Shown here: in pieces, positions 35,602 to 44,372 of the stretch
Layout of the letters: each line of letters begins with the position of its first letter
Position numbering within the stretch: position 1 is the stretch's first letter
Source: Denitrobaculum tricleocarpae
GTDB lineage: Bacteria; Pseudomonadota; Alphaproteobacteria; Kiloniellales; Kiloniellaceae
Reading direction: 5' to 3'
DNA: 64,000 nt
Assembly (NCBI RefSeq): GCF_007004665.1
Contig: NZ_ML660059.1
Coordinates: 1 to 64,000, forward strand
Position numbers and translations under genes: made by a program
The notes under the pieces: model-generated
What the model was told of the DNA's origin: nothing
The model's input: only the letters and a program-made list of their open reading frames with translations
The model's database searches: none

Positions 35602-36435
35602 ATGGTTAAAAGACTTCTTGTTGGTGTCGCAGGCACCCCGGCGATGGCGGCGAAAATCAAACACACGATCGATCTGGCGAAACTGCACGATGCGGAAATC
35701 TCTATCCTCTCGGTGGTTGACGTGGCACGGCTGTCGGCACTCGGCCCGGTTCCGCTCGGCGCCGGAAAGTACGCGCAGGACCTGCGCGAAGGGCGTATCG
35801 CCAAGAGCCACAAACTGGACGAAAACGCGATTGCGGGCTTTGAAGCCGCCTGTGGCGAAGCGGGCATTCCGGTCCAGGTGATCCGGCAGGAAGAGGACCC
35901 CATGGAAGCGGTGACCTCGACCTGGCGCTATCACGATCTGTGCATCCTCGGCGCGCGCGGATGGTTTGACCACGGTGTGGTCGCCGACCCGCAGAATGCC
36001 CTTTTGAAACTGATCACCGGCGGCGTGCGGCCTGTCTTTGCCGTGACCAATGAGATCCGGCCCATGCGAAAGGCCCTGATCGCCTACAACGGCTCACTGG
36101 AATCCGCCAAAACCATGAAGCAGTTCGTTCAGATGGGCCTCTGGCCGGACATTGAACTGCACATCGTTTGCGCCGGGAAATCCAAGAGCGGCGAGGAACC
36201 CGCAGTTCTGCTGGAGCAGGCCGCCGCCTATTGCCGCGCCTACGGTCACGCGCCGGTGGTGGACCATATCGAAGGGGCGGCTCAGGACGTGCTGCTCAGC
36301 TATGCGAAAGCCATGGAAGCGGATATCATCGTGATGGGCAGCAGCTACCGCAAAATGCTGCTACAGAAGCGCTTCGGCAAGAATGCGCTCGGCATGATCA
36401 AGGCCTCGGAAATTCCGCTGTTCCTCTCACACTGA
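35602..36435 (+). CDS. Universal stress protein, second of pair
   Basis: 277 aa, two Usp-like halves: KRLLVGVAGTPAMAAKIKHT and MRKALIAYNGSLESAKTMKQ. The final loop MGSSYRKMLLQKRFGKNALG is altered from the ATP-binding consensus, so it may be of the non-ATP type. AGGAAGAGAG lies before the ATG. Same strand and probably the same operon as adh and the preceding usp. The role is inferred from family and context: adaptation under low oxygen or energy stress. Confidence 0.88.
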   Translation: MVKRLLVGVAGTPAMAAKIKHTIDLAKLHDAEISILSVVDVARLSALGPVPLGAGKYAQDLREGRIAKSHKLDENAIAGFEAACGEAGIPVQVIRQEEDPMEAVTSTWRYHDLCILGARGWFDHGVVADPQNALLKLITGGVRPVFAVTNEIRPMRKALIAYNGSLESAKTMKQFVQMGLWPDIELHIVCAGKSKSGEEPAVLLEQAAAYCRAYGHAPVVDHIEGAAQDVLLSYAKAMEADIIVMGSSYRKMLLQKRFGKNALGMIKASEIPLFLSH

Positions 36436-36852
36436 ACTGACGAAGCCAAGTTACCGGGTTAGGTTGAGAATCCACATTTATGAGGTCTCATCCTGGAGGG
36501 AGCCCCTTCGCGGTTTCGCCAATACGCGTGAGTCGGCTTGAGATTGTATAGCTGGATCAGATTCTCAAGCGCGAGAGATCGCCGCTAGAGCAGATCCGGT
36601 TTAGATGGAATCGCCTTCGGCGATCCGTCGTACCGGTGAATCTGCTCTTATTATATGATGTAGAGTGGGTTCACATGTTTTAGCGAACCCATCCAACCTT
36701 GACCTGATCTGGGAGACGTTATCAGGCTGTCGTGGTGCAGTTAATCACCTAGCTCTCAAGTGGAAAATATACTAGAGTACATACAGCGTTAAGTTGTTTG
36801 TGATCAAATAGACACGAACAATTTCGAGTTGTATTGGTCAGGAGTATCCGCT
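36436..36852. other. Intergenic region with hairpins and palindromic repeat
   Basis: About 420 bp without a gene. It contains the large inverted repeat at 36587-36648, a second one at 36666-36691 (TGGGTTC...GAACCCA, 12-base loop), and an AT-rich promoter region for the sulfotransferase gene from about 36740. Confidence 0.6.
36587..36648. repeat. Dispersed palindromic repeat, member 2 (62-bp inverted repeat)
   Basis: AGAGCAGATCCGG at the left is matched by CCGGTGAATCTGCTCT at the right (one base inserted), enclosing GAATCGCCTTCGGCGATCC, itself a hairpin. The core AGATGGAATCGCCTTCGGCG resembles AGGTGCAATCGCCGGCGGCG in member 1. Probably a small non-autonomous interspersed palindrome. Confidence 0.65.
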
Positions 36853-37890
36853 TTGAGTTCTTTGGAAGTCGTTGAAAATGACATGCCGCCCATCTCCTCT
36901 ACTCAAGTTAATCAAGAGTATCAGCAGGCATCGCGCCAGTTCTCTGAAATGGGAGCCGAGGATTTCATCCAAGGAGTTGCCTCGAATGCAATAAAACCGA
37001 GCGTCGGCGCCCACCTGTTTTTAGGCTCGGTTCTAGCAGGGCCGGGTAGTAACAAAGCCAACAATACAACGGGCTTTCGTTTTCTCGCCATGGCCTTTGC
37101 AGAATCAAGCCACATTGATGGGGTCGCTGGCTGTATTCGATCTGCGTTTGGGGCTCTGGCGAGCAATCCTGTAGATCGCGATGAAGCAGAACTTGCATTC
37201 AACGAACACCTGCAGAAGTGCAACGCATCGGAGCAGGTGTTCCACCGCTTCTCCGCTCTGTTGCACGGGAGTCTGCACAACAAGGTCTTTGCTGTCGGGT
37301 TTAACAAGACCGGAACGACTTCAGTTTTGATGGCGCTTGCGGAGCTGGGAATTCTAACCGCGCCGCAGCAGGAAGCGGAACGCATGTTCAGAGACTGGGC
37401 GGCGCGCCGCTTTGACAGGATCATCGACTTTGCCAGCCGCTACGAGGCCTTTCAGGACATTCCTTTTTCCCTGCCCTACACATACCAGGCCCTGGACCAG
37501 GCTTTTCCCGACGCACGGTTCGTTTTAACGGTCCGGACCTCCCCGGACGAGTGGTACGACTCGCTTCTGAGGTTCTGTAAACAAGTCTTTCATAAAGGGG
37601 GCGAACCCAATTGGCCTGAAACGGCCGCCTGCGGGTACAACTATCCCGGCTTCGTGAACGAGGTCGCGCACCTGTTTTGGCGCTGGAATGATTTCGGGTT
37701 GTATGATCGCAACCGCGCTCTCGCGCTCTACCAGACGCATAATCTTCAAGTGCAAGAGTACTTTTCTTCGCGGCCGGAGAAACTTCTGACGATTAATGTC
37801 GCGGACACAGATTCCTACAAGGCACTGTGCGGTTTTATCGGTCGAGAACCGAGGCGCGAAGTGTTCGAGAAATTGAACGCAAGCCAGTAG
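36853..37890 (+). CDS. Sulfotransferase family protein
   Basis: 345 aa starting at TTG 36853, which has GGAG 8 nt upstream. Residues about 140-345 form a P-loop sulfotransferase: 5'-phosphosulfate loop FAVGFNKTGTTSVLMALAEL, then a 3'-phosphate-binding segment RFVLTVRTSPDEWYDSLLRF. It transfers sulfate from PAPS to a glycan or other hydroxyl; the acceptor is unknown. The N-terminal 130 residues look like a helical repeat domain (FRFLAMAFAESSHIDGVAGC), rather unusual. A decayed internal fragment of a related copy lies at 19646-19777. Lower GC at its 5' end suggests acquisition. Confidence 0.85.
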   Translation: MSSLEVVENDMPPISSTQVNQEYQQASRQFSEMGAEDFIQGVASNAIKPSVGAHLFLGSVLAGPGSNKANNTTGFRFLAMAFAESSHIDGVAGCIRSAFGALASNPVDRDEAELAFNEHLQKCNASEQVFHRFSALLHGSLHNKVFAVGFNKTGTTSVLMALAELGILTAPQQEAERMFRDWAARRFDRIIDFASRYEAFQDIPFSLPYTYQALDQAFPDARFVLTVRTSPDEWYDSLLRFCKQVFHKGGEPNWPETAACGYNYPGFVNEVAHLFWRWNDFGLYDRNRALALYQTHNLQVQEYFSSRPEKLLTINVADTDSYKALCGFIGREPRREVFEKLNASQ

Positions 37891-38160
37891 CCTCGAACAT
37901 AGCCACCTTCATAGATCTCACCGGTTACTTGCGCTTGAGCGCCGGGCCGGGCACATCCGTGCTGCGTCCCATGGATCCTGCTTGACCGGGCCTCGCGATC
38001 TTGCGCCTGACCCCAGCCTGCGCCACCGCAAGCCAGGTGCCCGGTACGGCGGAAGAACTGTCTCAGCAATCGGAAACATTCCGCAGTCAGGGTCACCGCT
38101 TGCCTCATTGAAGCTTTTAAACTCCGCTCCCAGCTTCACCCACTCTTGCAGTTGCTATTT
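37891..38160. other. Intergenic, nothing recognised
   Basis: About 270 bp between the sulfotransferase stop and the MarR operator. A reverse-strand open frame (38139-37918) has no credible product. No repeat or RNA is recognised. Confidence 0.45.
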
Positions 38161-38191
38161 ATCTTGTATACAAAATATACGTATGCAAGAT
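38161..38191. promoter_or_regulatory. Operator-like palindrome before marR-type gene
   Basis: ATCTTGTATAC-N9-GTATGCAAGAT: 11-bp arms with one mismatch, ending 2 bp before the MarR start codon. Placement and symmetry suggest self-repression by the encoded regulator. Confidence 0.65.
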
Positions 38192-38193
38192 AA

Positions 38194-38649
38194 ATGATGA
38201 AAAAGGAAAACGCAGTGGAGCAGATCGAAGACTGCATCAGCTTCCTGATCGGAAAAGCGGGACAGCAGGTCACCCGCCGCGCGCGGGAACTCCTGGCGCC
38301 GCACGGGGTCACGCCGGTGCAGTATGCGGTGCTGAAGATCCTGGCCGAGGACGACGGGATCAGCGGGTCGGACCTGGGATCACGCATGAAACTGGACAGC
38401 GCCAGCATTACCGGCGTGGTCGACCGCATGGAGAGTCTCGGTCTGGTCGAGCGCCTGTCAGATGCCGAAGACCGCCGGGTGCAACGGATTTACGCCACCG
38501 GAAAGGGCTGCTCGCTGCAGGGGCCGCTCGATGCCGCGATGGACCGTCTCAACGCGGAAGCCGCCGCCGTCCTGGGCGGCGAGGCTGCCGGCCTGCCCCG
38601 GCACCTCAGGCTCCTGGGCGAGAGGAAAAACTGGATGCACCTTATCTGA
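38194..38649 (+). CDS. MarR-family transcriptional regulator
   Basis: 151 aa winged-helix regulator: TPVQYAVLKILAEDDGISGS is the first part of the DNA-binding domain, followed by the recognition helix LGSRMKLDSASITGVVDRME and the wing GLVERLSDAEDRRVQRIYAT. Flanking helices form the dimer interface. The ATG at 38194 abuts the operator-like palindrome and has no good Shine-Dalgarno. It is followed 10 bp later by the DUF2000 gene, which it presumably controls. Ligand unknown. Confidence 0.9.
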   Translation: MMKKENAVEQIEDCISFLIGKAGQQVTRRARELLAPHGVTPVQYAVLKILAEDDGISGSDLGSRMKLDSASITGVVDRMESLGLVERLSDAEDRRVQRIYATGKGCSLQGPLDAAMDRLNAEAAAVLGGEAAGLPRHLRLLGERKNWMHLI

Positions 38650-38659
38650 GGCCGGACCT

Positions 38660-39067
38660 ATGTTTGACACCAAGATTGCCATCGTCGTGCGCGAGGACCT
38701 TGCGGTCTGGCAGAAACTGAACGTCACCGCCTTCCTGACCAGCGGGGTGCTGGGTGCCGACCAGAGTCTGCTGGGCGAAGCCTATCGGGATGCCGATGGC
38801 CAAACCTACAGCCCGTTGATCATCCAGCCGGTGATCGTGCTCTCCACGGACGGGCCCGGCCTGACCAAAATCCACAACCGCGCGCTCAATCGCGGCGCCA
38901 GGCTATCGCTCTATATCGAAGAAATGTTCGCAACCGGCCATGACGCCGCGAACCGGGCCGCTGTCCGCGCAGTCAAGACCGAAGACCTCAAGATCGTCGG
39001 CCTGGCCCTGCGCGAGGAGCGCAAGCTGGTCGACAAAGTCACCAAGGGCGCAAAGATGCATGCCTGA
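38660..39067 (+). CDS. DUF2000 family protein
   Basis: 135 aa; GAGG at 38648-38651 serves as Shine-Dalgarno. Conserved family parts: KIAIVVREDLAVWQKLNVTA, TYSPLIIQPVIVLSTDGPGL, LSLYIEEMFATGHDAANR. DUF2000 proteins have a peptidyl-tRNA-hydrolase-II-like fold and unknown function; they are often next to MarR- or AraC-type regulators, as here. Cytoplasmic. Very probably in one operon with the MarR gene. Confidence 0.85.
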   Translation: MFDTKIAIVVREDLAVWQKLNVTAFLTSGVLGADQSLLGEAYRDADGQTYSPLIIQPVIVLSTDGPGLTKIHNRALNRGARLSLYIEEMFATGHDAANRAAVRAVKTEDLKIVGLALREERKLVDKVTKGAKMHA

Positions 39068-39070
39068 AGT

Positions 39071-39325
39071 GAGCCTGCGATTTTCACCCGCGAGGGCGCC
39101 AAGCAAACCTAAGATGCGATTGATCGGGTTCCCGAACTTCTGCGCGCCCGAGCTCTGTCGCTGCGGGGCTTTGACACAAGCGGCATGACGCGAGAGACCG
39201 AGGTCATCGACGGCACCCGGGTCGAAGAGATGATCGCGCGTATTTTTTCAAACCCTGAGGTCTCCTACATCCATATCCACAATGCCGCCGCGGGCTGTTA
39301 CCACGGTAGGGTCGAGCGCGTTTAG
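39071..39325 (+). pseudogene. DUF1203 gene remnant
   Basis: In one frame the DNA encodes AIFTREGAKQT, a TAA stop (39110-39112), then DAIDRVPELLRARALSLRGF and, to the end, VSYIHIHNAAAGCYHGRVER followed by TAG. This is the C-terminal half of a DUF1203 protein. The N-terminal half is missing and the frame is broken, so it is a pseudogene; a product from ATG 39185 would be only 46 aa. Confidence 0.7.
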
Positions 39326-39431
39326 AGATCGGGAAAGAATAGCGGCTAACCGTAAGCGGCTGCGTCGGAGATACTCGGCCAAAAGGCAGCAGGACAGTCA
39401 AAGACTCAATCGGACAGTCTTTTCGAGGTTC

Positions 39432-39890
39432 TTATCGCTCAACCGGCGTTCCGTTTCGATCAGTCCAAAAACACTCGCCATTGGTCTTTGTAAGCACCAA
39501 ATCGCGATCACTGTAATGCACGACGTCGTCTTGAGACCTGGTTCCAACCAGCAGGTAAGTGGCATCCCTGTCGCTGGTATTTTCAAGAAAGTGACCGGAG
39601 TCGACGCCAGCTTTGAACGTCGCCGCATCGCCTGCGGTCATTTCGTTTCTGCTTCCGCCTTCATGAAGAACAAGGGCGCCATCCAGGATATAGACGAACT
39701 CGTCCTCCCTCTCATGCCAATGCTTCATGGAAGACTTTGAACCTGGCGGCAGCGTCTCCAGGCAGGCGCCAAACTGCGTCAAGCCGCCAGCGTCACTGAG
39801 CAGCAAAGCTTTGTAGGGTCCAAGTTCGAGATCATTGCCATCAAGTGTTGCCTGCGAAACCGGTGCATCCTGCGGCTTGATAATAGGCAT
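39432..39890 (-). CDS. Cupin-domain protein
   Basis: 152 aa from ATG 39890 (AGGAT 9 nt upstream). A single cupin_2 barrel: LPPGSKSSMKHWHEREDEFV with the metal-binding His-His-Glu set, and the second motif FKAGVDSGHFLENTSDRDAT. Such proteins act as small isomerases, dioxygenases or ligand sensors; the sequence alone does not decide. Cytoplasmic. Monocistronic, co-directional with the MFS exporter gene upstream, 150 bp apart. Confidence 0.85.
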   Translation of the reverse strand: MPIIKPQDAPVSQATLDGNDLELGPYKALLLSDAGGLTQFGACLETLPPGSKSSMKHWHEREDEFVYILDGALVLHEGGSRNEMTAGDAATFKAGVDSGHFLENTSDRDATYLLVGTRSQDDVVHYSDRDLVLTKTNGECFWTDRNGTPVER

Positions 39891-40040
39891 CGACAAGGAT
39901 CCTTTTTTGGCGCTGCGGAACAAAAAGAGACGAGCGGATTTCAATCCAGGTTGCACGGCACAATGACACGATGCAAGGCAAAGCCGTCTTTTAGCAGGCG
40001 CATGGCCAAACGGAAAATTCCGGACTCCTTCATTGTGACG

Positions 40041-41309
40041 TCAGCGCCCGGCTGGCTTCATTTGCGGACTTCTCAGTGCCGGAGAAACTGAGGCCAGAAC
40101 AACTGCGGCCAGCGGCGCGCAGAAGGAGACTCCGAAAGAGACCGCGGGGGCGATTTCATAGAGGCCGCCCAACGCGGCGCCAAGGGCGTAGCCGATGGTC
40201 TGCGCGGAACCGAACGCACCCATGGCGCTGCCGAAATGGCCGGGCTCCCGGGAGGCTGCAAGCAGTGCCGCACAGGCGGGAAACGCCATGGCCAGCGATG
40301 CGCCGACGAAGACACCGGCCAGTGCGAAACTTCCCCAATTCCAACCCCAATAGACGAGGGCGACAGCGCTGCTTGCCAGGAGACCGGAAACGGCGAGGGC
40401 CAGGAAGGTCCGCTCGTTGAGGCGTCTCAACACAAAGACCTGAACCAGGATCGCGGCAACCGCGGCCAAGCTCATCAAGAGGCCCACGAACTGACTGGCC
40501 TGCACAGCGTCCAGGGTGAGACGGGTCTGTGCATGCAGCCCAATGGAAAACTGGAGCTGTCCATTCATGAGCGCCAGCAGCACCACGACGCTCAGCAGGA
40601 GCGGAAAGGCGCGGACTGCGGAACGGGCGCGCGGCTTCGGTGCAATTTCGTCCAAGTGCTCCTGCGGCGTCCCGGCAGGTTCCGGACAAAGCGACATGGC
40701 CAGGAAGGCGAGCAGCGCGAACACAACAAGAGCATGGATCGGCGCCAAGGCTGCCAGAAGCGTCAGGCCGGCAGCGAGCGCAGGGCCGGCAAGGCGTCCG
40801 ATTGTCATGGCCAGGCGCAAGGCGCCGAACTTCGAAAGGCGTTCCGACTCATCGTAGACGCCCGCGACCCAGGCCTGCGCGACAGGGAAAAGCGCGGCGG
40901 CGGCCGCCCCGTGAATCACGCGGAAAAGAATCATCGCGGTGAGGGTGCCGTCCGGTCCGGCATAGCCCCTTGCCGCCAGTTCAATCGCCAGCGCGAAGCC
41001 GGCCTGACCGAGGATCACACCGCCACAGCCCATCAGCATGACCCTGCGTGGTCCCAATTCGTCGCTGGCCCGGCCCCAGAGCGGTGCCGCCACGACGAAA
41101 GCCAGAATTCCCAGTGCGACAACCAGACTCAGGCCACGCAAGTCAATGTTTGTGGTTTCGCCAATTACGGGAACCATCGTAAAGAGAACCGCCTGCCCGA
41201 CGGCAGTGACGGCCAAAGTCAGGCACAACCCCGGCAATGGCCCGCTCTTTGACACGGATAGGCTCCGAAACAGCTGCCCAAATCTGTGAAACTCTGTAGA
41301 GATTTTCAT
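40041..41309 (-). CDS. MFS transporter, probable siderophore exporter (ShiF-like position)
   Basis: 422 aa from ATG 41309 (a TTG at 41327 is the alternative); 12 membrane segments. Motif A is APLWGRASDELGPRRVMLMG; the proline/glycine-rich helix 5 reads RLAGPALAAGLTLLAALAP. It is divergent from the iucA-like gene across a 140-bp region that contains a probable iron-responsive palindrome. In enterobacterial aerobactin loci the MFS gene shiF holds the equivalent position. The export role is inferred from location, not from a substrate motif. Confidence 0.8.
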   Translation of the reverse strand: MKISTEFHRFGQLFRSLSVSKSGPLPGLCLTLAVTAVGQAVLFTMVPVIGETTNIDLRGLSLVVALGILAFVVAAPLWGRASDELGPRRVMLMGCGGVILGQAGFALAIELAARGYAGPDGTLTAMILFRVIHGAAAAALFPVAQAWVAGVYDESERLSKFGALRLAMTIGRLAGPALAAGLTLLAALAPIHALVVFALLAFLAMSLCPEPAGTPQEHLDEIAPKPRARSAVRAFPLLLSVVVLLALMNGQLQFSIGLHAQTRLTLDAVQASQFVGLLMSLAAVAAILVQVFVLRRLNERTFLALAVSGLLASSAVALVYWGWNWGSFALAGVFVGASLAMAFPACAALLAASREPGHFGSAMGAFGSAQTIGYALGAALGGLYEIAPAVSFGVSFCAPLAAVVLASVSPALRSPQMKPAGR

Positions 41310-41385
41310 TTTTCTGCAATATTTCAATATTTTAGATAAAGGTTTCTCGCTTCAGGAAATCACTCTAAAAAATAAAAATGATATT

Positions 41386-41406
41386 TGCAATTAAGAATCA
41401 ATTGCA
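41386..41406. promoter_or_regulatory. Iron-responsive (Fur/Irr-type) operator, siderophore promoter
   Basis: TGCAATT-AAGAATC-AATTGCA, a perfect palindrome with 7-bp arms in the region shared by the exporter and iucA. It agrees at 19 of 21 positions with the site before the TonB receptor (47654-47674, read on the other strand). Regulator identity is inferred. Confidence 0.75.
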
Positions 41407-41448
41407 TTATGAGTCCCAACATCGGCGATGGAAACCTCAGGGCGAACG

Positions 41449-43320
41449 ATGCAAACCCTCAAAACACTCGACCCCTCTCCGACGTCTTTTCTCAACGCAT
41501 TGTTGCGCGAATATAGCGGCTGGACGATATGCCGGGAAGCCGCGCCGGGTGCGCTGACTTCGTGTCAAGCAGAGGAGCACGCTGCGTCGGGAGCAACTGC
41601 GCAAAAGAAACTCCTGGTCCTCCCGCTGCGCGCGTCAGGCCTGAGCGCGTACATCGGCCTGAAGCATCGTTCGGCCGCGGGACGGCATTGCTTTTACGAC
41701 CCGGTCCTGCTGGGCCGGGAGCCCCGGAGCGCGCGACCGATCGATCTGACGGCCCTGGCCAGTCTGATCCTGCATGAGCCTGAAATCGTAGGCGAGGTCT
41801 CTGCCGCCGGACGCGCAACTTTTTTAGGCCGGCTGCTCGACAGCCAGGAGAGTCTTGCGGATGCGCTGGATTACCGGCGTGGCGAATTGGATGCGCTCTT
41901 CACCCGGCCGCTTTCTTTCATCGAAGCTGAGCAGGCACTCCTGCTGGGTCATCCGGTTCACCCAACGCCCAAGAGCCACGATGAACTTTCACAGGAGGAG
42001 GTGCGGGCCCTGGCACCGGAGTTCGCGGCAGCTTTTCCGCTGCGCTGGATGCTGGTGCATCGGGAGCGGCTGGATGCCGGCGGCACCGAAGACCTTCCCT
42101 TGCGGCAGGCGCTCACGGACCTGATCGCATCGGATGACGCCTTTCCCGCGCACAGCCTGACACTGATCGAGAATGCGCCCACACACCTGCCCATGCCGAT
42201 GCACCCCTGGCAGGCCGAGCACCTGCTGGCGCAATCCGGGATCAAGGCGATGCTGGCGAACGGCGATCTGATCGACCTGGGCACGCCGGGTTCGTCTTTT
42301 CACCCGACGTCGTCGGTCCGGACCCTCTATGCCGAGCATGCCGATTACATGCTGAAATTTTCTCTGAGCGTACGCCTGACCAACTCGGTCCGGGTGCTGC
42401 TGCCCAAGGAGTGGGAACGAGGCAAACAGATTCATCAGCTTTTCGCGACGCCCCTCTGGCAGGAAATCTCGAAACGCTTCCCGAGTTTCCGGATCCTGAG
42501 CGAGCCGGTCCATATGGCGCTCAAGGACAGCCAGGGGGCGACCATTCGCGAGAGCGCCGTGCTCTTCCGCCAGAACCCTTTCAAGCGGGACGCGGCCCTC
42601 CACACCGAAGTTCTGGCGACCCTCTGCCAGGACCATCCCGAGGGCGGGTGCAGCAGGATAACGGCGCTGATCCGGCGCATTGCCCTGCGCGAAGGACGCA
42701 GCGAAGCGGCGGCAAGCCTGCTCTGGTTCGACCGATTCCTTAAGGTCGTGCTCGCACCCTTTCTGCAGATCCACGCCGACTACGGCCTGCTGTTCGGCGC
42801 CCATCAGCAGAATACCGTCCTGAGCCTTCAGGAAGACTATCCGCTGCGGGTTTACTACCGGGACTGTCAGGGCACCGGCCACAGCGACAGCGCCCACGAG
42901 GTGCTGAAGTCTTACCTGCCGGGCATCGGCGGCGAGGCGCAAAACACGGTGTCCGATGAGTTGGGTGACCGGCTCTACGGCTACTACCTGATCGTCAACA
43001 ACCTCTTCAATGTCATCGCCTCCATCGCCCAGGGCGGGAGCACGGACGAGGCTTCCCTTTTTGCAAGCCTGCGGGAATTCCTGTTGAAGCTGCGCGAAGA
43101 GGGTCTGCGCGATCCGCGTTTCGTCACCAAGCTGCTCGAGGAAGAGACCCTTTGGTCAAAGGGCAACTTCCTGACCTGCCTGCGCGATATCAACGAGAGT
43201 CATGAGGGCCAGGACCAACTGGCCGTTTACGTGCCCATGGCAAACCCGATTTACGCACCTTCGAACGCCGAAACTTCAACGCCAAGGATGCCGGAAGCAC
43301 GCTTGGCCAAAACAGGGTAA
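41449..43320 (+). CDS. iucA: IucA-like NIS siderophore synthetase
   Basis: 623 aa from ATG 41449 (AGGG 7 nt upstream; ATG 41428 lacks a Shine-Dalgarno). IucA/IucC superfamily: ATP-binding segment GHPVHPTPKSHDELSQEEV, PMHPWQAEHLL, LKFSLSVRLTNSVR, and C-terminal FhuF-like transporter-domain segment LFGAHQQNTVLSL. It condenses an N6-acetyl-N6-hydroxylysine (or related hydroxamate amine) with citrate using ATP. First gene of the operon, overlapping the next by one base (TAATG). The gene order IucA-IucB-IucC-IucD-receptor matches aerobactin; the rhizobactin-type order and its two diaminopropane genes are not seen. Confidence 0.9.
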   Translation: MQTLKTLDPSPTSFLNALLREYSGWTICREAAPGALTSCQAEEHAASGATAQKKLLVLPLRASGLSAYIGLKHRSAAGRHCFYDPVLLGREPRSARPIDLTALASLILHEPEIVGEVSAAGRATFLGRLLDSQESLADALDYRRGELDALFTRPLSFIEAEQALLLGHPVHPTPKSHDELSQEEVRALAPEFAAAFPLRWMLVHRERLDAGGTEDLPLRQALTDLIASDDAFPAHSLTLIENAPTHLPMPMHPWQAEHLLAQSGIKAMLANGDLIDLGTPGSSFHPTSSVRTLYAEHADYMLKFSLSVRLTNSVRVLLPKEWERGKQIHQLFATPLWQEISKRFPSFRILSEPVHMALKDSQGATIRESAVLFRQNPFKRDAALHTEVLATLCQDHPEGGCSRITALIRRIALREGRSEAAASLLWFDRFLKVVLAPFLQIHADYGLLFGAHQQNTVLSLQEDYPLRVYYRDCQGTGHSDSAHEVLKSYLPGIGGEAQNTVSDELGDRLYGYYLIVNNLFNVIASIAQGGSTDEASLFASLREFLLKLREEGLRDPRFVTKLLEEETLWSKGNFLTCLRDINESHEGQDQLAVYVPMANPIYAPSNAETSTPRMPEARLAKTG

Positions 43321-44372
43321 TGAGCATGCAACTGTCACAAAATGAGCTTCAAGACCAGCCGCCACCCCATGCGGCGGCACAGGGAGTCGACGACCTGGAC
43401 CAGGAGAACGCGGCGATGGATCCCGTGGGCATGATGCTCGTGCGGAGTTTTCGCGACGCCGATCAGCCCGGCCGGGTCACGCTTTCCCTGCCTGCGGGGG
43501 TTGAGTCCGGTGCGACACCCTTCCCGGCGCCGCATCTGCTGCGCATGATTGAACGTACTTTTATCGATCTGCCCGAGAGCGATGCAATTGAGCTGGCACC
43601 CGGTCTGCTCGAACGCACGCTGCACAGCGACCATGATCTGGCTCTGGTTTCGGTGAGCGCGGCAGGCAAAACCGTCTCCTTTGAGAGAAAAGCTTTCTTC
43701 CAGAGCGCCGCGCCCTGGCTGCACTGCCGCCCCTCCAGCTGCATGCCGCTGACCAGCGTCACCGAGATGGGCAAGATCCGACACCCGCAACGCCCGCCCG
43801 AACCACGCGGCCTGGTCTATGAGCGTTACGATCCTGTGATCGACATGACGATCTCCTTCCGGGCCATCGACCCGGCCAGGGATCTGGAGACATTTTACAG
43901 CTGGATGAACGACGGACGCGTTGCCTTCTTCTGGGAGCTTGCACAGAGCGAGGAAGAGCTGGCGGCTTATCTGGAGACCCTGCGGAAGGATCCTCATGCC
44001 TTCGGGCTGATCGGGTCTTTCGACGGCGACCCCTTCGGATACTTCGAAGTCTATTGGGCGAAGGAAGACCGCCTGGGATCCTATTACGACGCCGACGACT
44101 ACGACCGGGGCTGGCACGGGCTGGTCGGCAACCGCCGCCACCTGGGCCATGCCAAGACTCTCGCCTGGCTGCGCGCGCTGACCCACTATCTTTTCATCGA
44201 CGATCTGCGCAGCCGTAAAGTGGTGGGCGAGCCCCGGGCGTCCCACACGAAGCTTCTGCGCTATGCCGATGACGTTGCCTATTACAAGGTCAAGGAATTC
44301 GATTTCCCGCACAAGCGCTCGGCCCTGATGCAGTGCGACCGGGAGACCTTTTTCGAGACGGTGCGGTTGTGA
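43320..44372 (+). CDS. iucB: IucB-like siderophore acetyltransferase
   Basis: 350 aa. The C-terminal 190 residues are an Acetyltransf_8 GNAT domain: FYSWMNDGRVAFFWELAQSE, PFGYFEVYWAKEDRLG, YDRGWHGLVGNRRHLG and KVVGEPRASHTKLLRYADDV. It acetylates the N6-hydroxylysine amine with acetyl-CoA. The N-terminal 150 residues are an extra domain as in IucB/RhbD-type proteins. Start at ATG 43320 overlaps the previous stop; its stop overlaps the next gene's GTG start (GTGA). Confidence 0.88.
   Translation: MSMQLSQNELQDQPPPHAAAQGVDDLDQENAAMDPVGMMLVRSFRDADQPGRVTLSLPAGVESGATPFPAPHLLRMIERTFIDLPESDAIELAPGLLERTLHSDHDLALVSVSAAGKTVSFERKAFFQSAAPWLHCRPSSCMPLTSVTEMGKIRHPQRPPEPRGLVYERYDPVIDMTISFRAIDPARDLETFYSWMNDGRVAFFWELAQSEEELAAYLETLRKDPHAFGLIGSFDGDPFGYFEVYWAKEDRLGSYYDADDYDRGWHGLVGNRRHLGHAKTLAWLRALTHYLFIDDLRSRKVVGEPRASHTKLLRYADDVAYYKVKEFDFPHKRSALMQCDRETFFETVRL

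Noticed and set aside
37918..38139. 73-aa reverse-strand frame before the MarR gene
   Set aside because: No Shine-Dalgarno, Arg-rich C-terminus and no recognisable family.
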